DNA from: Blasia pusilla
Lineage: Eukaryota > Marchantiophyta > Marchantiopsida > Blasiales
Direction of reading: 5' to 3'
Assembly: GCA_050084515.1 (NCBI GenBank)
Contig: CM114274.1
Coordinates: forward strand, 34,534,001-34,598,000
Length of the DNA stretch: 64,000 nt
In this document: piece after piece, positions 58,079 to 64,000 of the stretch
Position numbering within the stretch: the stretch's first letter is position 1
How the letters are laid out: the number at the start of each line of letters is the position of its first letter
Translations under genes and position numbers: made by a program
The notes under the pieces: model-generated
The model's input: only the letters and a program-made list of their open reading frames with translations
What the model was told of the DNA's origin: nothing
The model's database searches: none

Positions 58079-60529
58079 TTGTAGTGTCGGATCCAATGCA
58101 ACAAGCCATAGCGTCAGCATTACCGAAGTTTTTCAGCGTAAGACTATCGAATTTTGATCGTAGCAGTAAAGATTCTTACAGTTGTGATGGCAGATGTAGG
58201 CAGTGACCATAACCGGAACTACTGTGAACAACCTCCAAAAAGAGGCCTGATCATGCACGTCAGGAAGTAGTCGAGGAGCATCGATGGTACCATCGATCAG
58301 TTTCTTGATTGCAACTGCCGAAGTGATCACCACAAAAACCACGGCTAATCCCACTGACAAGGCTGAAGAGTGCTTCAAAGAATCTGCAAACAGGTACACC
58401 AAACGAGATCGTGGTGTTAGATCGCTTTGGCACCCTTCTCGAAAGCCCTCCTCGACCATCTTCGAAAGGGACATCATCCAAGATCGAAGGAATGCCCACA
58501 CACATTCGAACTGCAGTCTGCTTCAGTGACTGAATTCGTGAACAAGTAACGAGTAGGGTTCATTGGCCCTAAACGCTCTAGTCTTTCTCCCGGCGTTGAC
58601 ACAACTCTATCTGCAGCAGTCCGTGTAAATAGATAGCTCTAGACCCTAAAAGAGCTGAAAAAAGCAACCAGAAAACTTTCTCGGATCTGACTCCCCTCAG
58701 TTGAAAGGGCTTCCCAAATGCTTCTCAAGCATGGGCGGAGAAAAGAAGATGCCAACTGGGAGAGGACATCTGTTTCGATAGTTTCAAGCAGTTTCGCAAA
58801 CTCTTGATGTTGATACAGACGCAGGCGCTCGCACAGTGCGAGTGCATCGATCTCACTCCCTGAAGTGAACTCCGCTCGCAGCCAACGGTTTAGGCGAATC
58901 GAGGGAGATCGCGACAGATGATAGCAAGCACCAGGTACCGATGCTGGCTCTCGTCCTTCGAGTTCAGAGGAATCGATCACAAAATTTGACGGAGGAAAAC
59001 AAGTTCCAATAGAAACGTACCAACATGTCTGAAGGATGCCAGCGGAACGAGGATGAACATCGTCGTAAAAGCGAGCACAAGAAATCGATCATTCCACCAA
59101 GTACGCCCCCCTGCCAGTTCCAGAAGTAGCCCGGTGTGATCCGCTTCGGAGCCTCTGGATCCCGACAGCACATCACCTGCGCAAAGTTCAGAAGCGCATG
59201 AGCTCGTCTCCAACGTAATAAAGGGACACATGGAGCCGTCCAGGAGACCGAAGAAGGAAACAACTCCAACGCCAATCCCACTCCTTAACCCCATCCGCTC
59301 TCAAGAAAGTGTCAGCGAAGCAGAAATCACTAACCGATGATGATCAGGTACACGATGAGAACGCCAGAATTGTTGATGATGACAAACAACTGCGTCAAAA
59401 CTCTTCCCGGTTTGCCGAAAGCATCGGCCATCAATCCTCCATAGGAACGGGCCCTGCAGGGCTTGGTCCATCTGATCAAGAACTCGATGGATACGTCCGT
59501 GAGGACGCCGACGATTACAATCGTGATCAGTCCCAGCGGAAGTCCCAACACCTTCACCACAATCCAAGTCACGGGTTAGAGCCCGTACTAGAGACCTATC
59601 CAGCGAAATTTGCAGAGGAATACACAAGTGTAAGTCTCTCATCCGTAATCCCAGAAACGTGGGGACTACAAATCTCCCCACGTGCCTTGATGAAATCTAT
59701 ACGCAACCAGCCCACAAAAACACTTCAAGCCAGAATCAAGTCAAGGCTTTAAAAACCTGTTCTAGTCCTCAAGCATCCGACAGGTTGCGCCAGTGCCGTT
59801 CGGAGAAACTGTAAAGAAGCATGGTTCGGAATTAGCAGCCTACGTGAAACATAGGAGCTATTCATGCACAATATGAAATGCGATCCACTAACTCATGCAC
59901 TCCATCGTATCCAGCAAGGTTCCGACAGAACCCTGCTGCCGGTTTTACCGTTCCTGGACGACCCCGCAGGGTACAAAATCCATTCCCCGGAACTGGACCG
60001 GCCTCCTAAACTTATCGGTTATTTGCTGGGCATAACTTTCTGCCCGGATGAGCACGCTGGCCATATATATCCCGGGCATTAGAAAACAGTGGGAGCTTAG
60101 CAATAGCTTTTTAAAAAAAAAAATTCCGGTTAAAATTGGCGTTTTAGAAAAGGAGCAGGTTTCGGTGTCTCGACCAAAAAGCCCCTTCCTCCTCTGAAGC
60201 GAAGGTTGTGCTCGGGTCTTCGGAGACTAGAACTACGATGTATAGTCGGAAGAAAAACCTTTGCTATCGAGAGGTGAGAAGTTTCGAAATCCGTCCGGCA
60301 GTACCTTCATTGTGGCGGGCAAGGCCATGATACCAGCTCCCACAATAGTGGTGGAGAGATTGAACACGGCACTCGCGAAAGAAGCTTGGTGGTAGCCATC
60401 GTCCGGGTCCTCAACGTTGTTAACGTCCTGATTCTTGTAAGGCAGAAGTGGTGTCCGCTCGTCGACAGGGGCGGAAGGCGGAGGCGCCGCTCCTCCTCTC
60501 GCCAAATCCTCCGGCGATGCCTGCGTCAT
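56248..60529 (-). CDS. AVT6-type vacuolar amino acid transporter (six exons)
   Basis: Exons are 60529-60305, 59551-59335, 59176-59021, 58383-58180, 57890-57419 and 56425-56248, 1452 nt and 483 residues. Phases close and introns are GT-AG. The N-terminal tail carries DERTPLLP, a dileucine-like sorting signal. The first helix holds FNLSTTIVGAGIMALPATMK, the amino-acid-binding unwound segment of the SLC38/AAAP family. Later segments include RSYGGLMADAFGKPGR, NNSGVLIVYLIIIG, LFTVVPVMVTAYICHHN, FGYLLFGE, RLNLDSLLFPRARPL and FTGATATVCLGFIFPALIAL. Eleven helices are expected. Plant AVT6 proteins export amino acids from the vacuole. GA tracts lie in intron 4 and upstream of the start. Intron 5 (about 1 kb) includes a hairpin. 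Confidence 0.92.
57307..57344. repeat. 17-bp inverted repeat in intron 5 of the transporter
   Basis: The arms 57307-57323 and 57328-57344 pair with one mismatch and a 4-nt loop. The surroundings (57230-57350) are rich in ACTC/GAGT words, as in small MITE-like sequences, but I find no clear target duplication. Confidence 0.7.
58041..58076. repeat. GA microsatellite in intron 4 of the transporter
   Basis: A pure run of about 18 GA units sits between exons 4 and 5. Confidence 0.9.
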
Positions 60530-60781
60530 TGTGCACTCCTCTCCTGGGCGAAAGTTGCGAAAGTTGTGCGAACCTCTAAACTTCGGCCTCCTTCTACGTC
60601 ACAACCTATCGATCCGCCCTTCGCTCCGAATGTGCGTGGCAGCACCGCCGCGACAAATCGGAGCTTCCAGAGATGGACCGGCGTGGGACGCAATTTTTAG
60701 ATGCTTCTGTGAGTGCGATCAATGCTCCGACGCGCTTTTGGTCCGATTGAGTTGAATGCTGACTCTCTTTGCGGAAGGTAA

Positions 60782-60828
<47 letters not shown>

Positions 60829-63060
60829 GAATTCGCGGTGGAAGTTAGGGGCGGCCTAAACACCTGGGGGGTGTTCGAGTCACTCGATAAGCGAAGCGTC
60901 TCAAAGACGAAAGGCAACGAACACACAGACGACAGCAAACACTTCTGTGCTTCAGACTAAATCGATTCGCCACACAAGTTCACAAGCACGCGCGATTCTC
61001 TCTGCACCTCGTCGTCCGACCGCCCCGCTGGCAACCAACGCATTTGTCTCCGATCTCTTGTTCCCCCGCCCACACGCGAAGTAGGTCCGGTCGCGCTTAC
61101 AATTCCTCACCTTACATTCTTTGCAGGAAGACCTCCGGACCTGGAAGGACGAAAACACGGATCTCGTCGAAAGGCCGGGAATGCCAATGCCGCTAAAGGA
61201 TGAATGCTCCACAAATGCGCCGGTTTGTCGTCGCAATCCCTCCCCAAAAAGCATGCAGCGGCCTCGGTCGTCACGGTCCACCTGGACACGACTATCCGTA
61301 AGCAAGTTAATATATGAAGTTCAACACATCTTCACACACTCCCCGTATCGACAACGGGTCTACGACAAACTCGCGATTCTCTCCATGTCCCAGAATCTTC
61401 GCTAAGCGCTAGACGAGGTCTTCGAATCGTCCTTCATTTTCAACCAACTCCTGTCCCGTCGGACTTCCATTACAAGCCCGCCTGGATTTCTTCTTCTACC
61501 AGCCACCATTTCAGGCGCCTTGCCATTGGCCGTCGCCTCACGGATGCTATTGGTATCTCTCACAAGCCACGTACACTCACTCGACAAAACTGCCCCATAC
61601 GGGATCATGGCGAAAGCAGAAGAAAGTCCTCGCAAAAGGACCCATCTCGGGCATATCTACCTGATAGTCGTTGGACTCGAAGGGCTGACGAGAAGGGCCG
61701 CTTGCGCGATTCCGAGGCGGTGCTTGCACTGACTACTGAGCTGCTCCACGAAGATTGGAGACATTTGAACATTCGAGCTGCCAGCTGCAGTGGATGCTGT
61801 TCACGGGAAATATTTCAAAAGTGAGGCCGTCCTATTGGTCGTGGCAGACAAACGTTGCTGGGACACCTGTAGGACCCTGAAATTGCACAGCAAGCAGCAC
61901 TGCTACTAGTGCACAACTACTGGTGGAACGTGTCTTTCAAGTGCCAGCCCTCCCTCGCCAACAGCTCCCGGCCCCTTTTAGTGCTCTCTCCTGTGGAACG
62001 TGGTCTCCTTCACAGCGTTCACTCGCGATCTTCCTCTCCTCTTCAGACACGCGCGAGAGCTCCACGGACGCTACTGCACTTCTCTTCGCGGAAGGTGAAG
62101 AAGAAAGTCCGTCAGAGCAATTTTTTCCCCTTTAAAATTCACGGCTTTGGTGCTCTTTGCTGTCCATCCCACTCCTAACATCACTGCTCGCCGATTTCGC
62201 GGTTCGCACAGGAGAACGCAAGGAGCACAGATCTCGCAATGCAGCGGGATTATTTCCTCCTAAACAATTCGTCGTCCCGAAGCTTGAGACAAGAGCTACG
62301 ACTTTCGTGGATAGTTCGTGGTTATCACTAAAAACTAAAAAAGAGTTTGATGCGCGGGTTCGCGTTTATAATAGGGGCCATTATAGGGCCGCCGCAGTTC
62401 GAGTTACATCCGGTTCGTCCTGAACCGTTCGTTACCTGTTGGGATCCTCGTCATCAAATTTTTAATTCAACAAAATCTTAAGAAATAAAGAGTTTCCAAG
62501 CTAACTGGAGCTCAAATGTATTCTTTTGTTTGCAACACCATGTGTTGTGCCATGGACTTAGGAGATCTCCTTACATTGTTCAGCACCTCATTTTAATCTC
62601 ACACTGGCTGGTTCGTGTGCGTTGCACGGATTATTTGTATATAATATACTGTATATTTTTTAATTACTCATCTAAAATATGTAACCTTATTGGCTTGGAC
62701 GGCCAATGATCCTTTTGGTTAAAAAACATGTGCCAAGAAGAGACATGTTTGCAAAATGAAGAGGCAATCTCTAATAATAACATAGATCATCAAGGGTTGC
62801 AACCTTTTAAAAGCACTTGTGTGGCTTCCACATGAAAGGGGAAGGATGTACTCAACCTTATTATTGAAATCTAACCTTGCTTTCATTGGGAAGGTGTTTC
62901 CCTTGCTATACCCAAGATAGAGAGGCCTTTTTCTCAAGTAAGTTCCTTGCATGATTAAGGTGAATAAATAGAAATATAAACATTACTATTTCTATGCAAA
63001 TGAAACCCATTTCTAGTTATTCTAGTCCATTGTGCGTTAACCAAGGTTGCACATTGAAAA
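60530..63060. other. transporter upstream region and gene-poor flank
   Basis: The transporter promoter and leader lie at the left end. They include a GA microsatellite at 60787-60825, about 260 bp upstream of the ATG. Frames at 60952-61405 and 61402-61635 have some coding-like composition and possible splice sites, but I recognise no domain and cannot join them into a gene. From 62430 to 63060 the sequence is AT-rich and empty. Confidence 0.45.
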
Positions 63061-63452
63061 AGTCCGTGCCCGTGCCCTGCCTGCCTCGAGCCCGCATCTA
63101 CCCGCACCTGCCCGCCCCGAGCCCATCCTAGCCCGCGCCCAATCAGCTCTGAGCCCGTATCTGCAGGCCCTAGCCCGCGCCCAATCAGCCTTGAGACCAC
63201 ACCTCCCCGCCCTAGCCCACGCCTGCCCGCCTCCAGCCTACACCTGCCAGCCCAGAGCCCGCACCTGCCCGTCTAGAGCCTATGCCTGCCCTGAGCCCGT
63301 GCCTGCCCGCCTCAAGCGCGCACCTACCCGCTTGGAGCTTGCGCCCAATCAATTCTGAGCCTACGCCTGCACTTGCCTGCTCGAAGCCCGCGCATGCTCG
63401 CCTGAAGCCCGCCCAGAGCCCGCGCCCAATTAGCCTTGAGCCCGTGCCTACC
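63061..63452. repeat. irregular CCCG-rich minisatellite
   Basis: Variable units built from GAGCCCGCACCTGCCCGCC and GCGCCCAATCAGC repeat over about 390 bp. The array is too irregular for one period. Long frames on both strands are by-products of the repeat. It abuts LTR-like sequence on the right. Confidence 0.75.
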
Positions 63453-63560
63453 TGTGTTGTGCGAATACACATCGCTGCCAACAAACATCGGTTGTCATGC
63501 ACACACATGTCTAAGATCCATCTAGCTATGAATCCTAACATATCTACACATGAACGACTG
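63453..63560. repeat. possible diverged segment-A-like LTR fragment
   Basis: GTGCGAATACACATCGCTGC and the following AACAAACATCGGTTGTCA resemble the start of segment A of the Gypsy family. The similarity then fades. From 63561 to 64000 I see no gene. Confidence 0.4.
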
Positions 63561-64000
63561 GACAATCCCAAATAAATTTGAATTCGCACTGTAAACTCTG
63601 ATGAAATCTGCAATCAACCGTGCTTCATCCAAACAGCCATACTCATGATTCAGATACACACTGGTGTAACAACAAGCGACAGTATACACAAGGATTCCCA
63701 AAATGTGTGATCTCCTTATTGATCACTCCTAGCCCACTCTTCAAAAGAGAATCCAGTCTCAATACATGCAAGCCGCACTATATCACGGATCCCAACGAGG
63801 GTCTGCAATCTTAAGGAGATGACCTCCAAATGAGCTTCATAGAGGTATTACCCCCTTGGGCACCTCCATGGACGACCTGTACACACACGTCACCTCTCTC
63901 CCAAGGTTGCACGGAAATGGACTAGTCCGTCCATGGGACGGACATGGAACACCGAGCGCGAGCATGGGTTTCTGTGGCATCCAGATTGACCGCGCGGGCT

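Noticed and set aside
61121-61635. Possible gene upstream of the transporter
   Set aside because: Some splice-like sites and coding-like composition, but no domain and no exon chain with closing phases.
63047-63613. Proline/alanine-rich open frames
   Set aside because: Direct translation of the CCCG-rich minisatellite on both strands; no evidence of a protein.

Overview
The window reads as nuclear DNA of a green plant of the streptophyte line, probably a bryophyte, another early-diverging land plant, or a charophyte relative. The evidence is five protein genes whose closest remembered relatives are plant genes, GT-AG introns of 100-1000 bases, a chloroplast rubredoxin with a transit-peptide-like start, long GA/CT microsatellites, and many degenerate LTR retrotransposons. 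I cannot name the species. I see no bacterial operons, CRISPR arrays or rRNA genes, and I recognised no tRNA.

Layout. (1) 1-2205: gene-free, with one long hairpin. (2) 2206-5051: a six-exon mitochondrial carrier gene on the minus strand. (3) 6108-24062: an old, 3'-truncated Ty3/Gypsy element on the minus strand ('element 1'). It is interrupted by a younger related element ('element 2', 6976-13953, 4-bp target duplication CATA) and by an unrelated solo LTR (14101-15294, 5-bp duplication ACCCA). (4) 24063-29401: gene-free. (5) 29402-39412: a third, almost complete copy ('element 3'). (6) 40587-42166: two solo terminal repeats of the same family in opposite orientations. (7) 43830-60529: a gene-rich tract with a single-exon MOSC protein (+), an alpha/beta hydrolase (-, 4 exons), a chloroplast rubredoxin of the RBD1 type (-, 4 exons), an unrecognised 201-residue ORF (+) and a vacuolar AVT6-type amino acid transporter (-, 6 exons). 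(8) 60530-64000: gene-poor, with a CCCG-rich minisatellite.

The most interesting content is the retrotransposon family. Read in its own sense it is: terminal segment B - leader - gag with a CCHC-like knuckle - aspartic protease - cytosine-5 DNA methyltransferase of the DNMT3/DRM type - reverse transcriptase - RNase H - DDE integrase - C-terminal PHD finger - A - B - A. Two features are unusual. The polyprotein carries both a DNA methyltransferase (chromatin writer) and a PHD finger (possible chromatin reader). The terminal repeats are not simple LTRs: the 5' end carries only segment B, while the 3' end carries A-B-A. The insertions nevertheless sit between short target duplications, as integrase would make. 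All copies here are broken by stops and frameshifts, so they show the design but not a working element.

The exon models of the four spliced genes were derived by hand from reading-frame continuity, splice consensus and remembered plant homologues. Phases close exactly in all four, but transcripts have not been checked.
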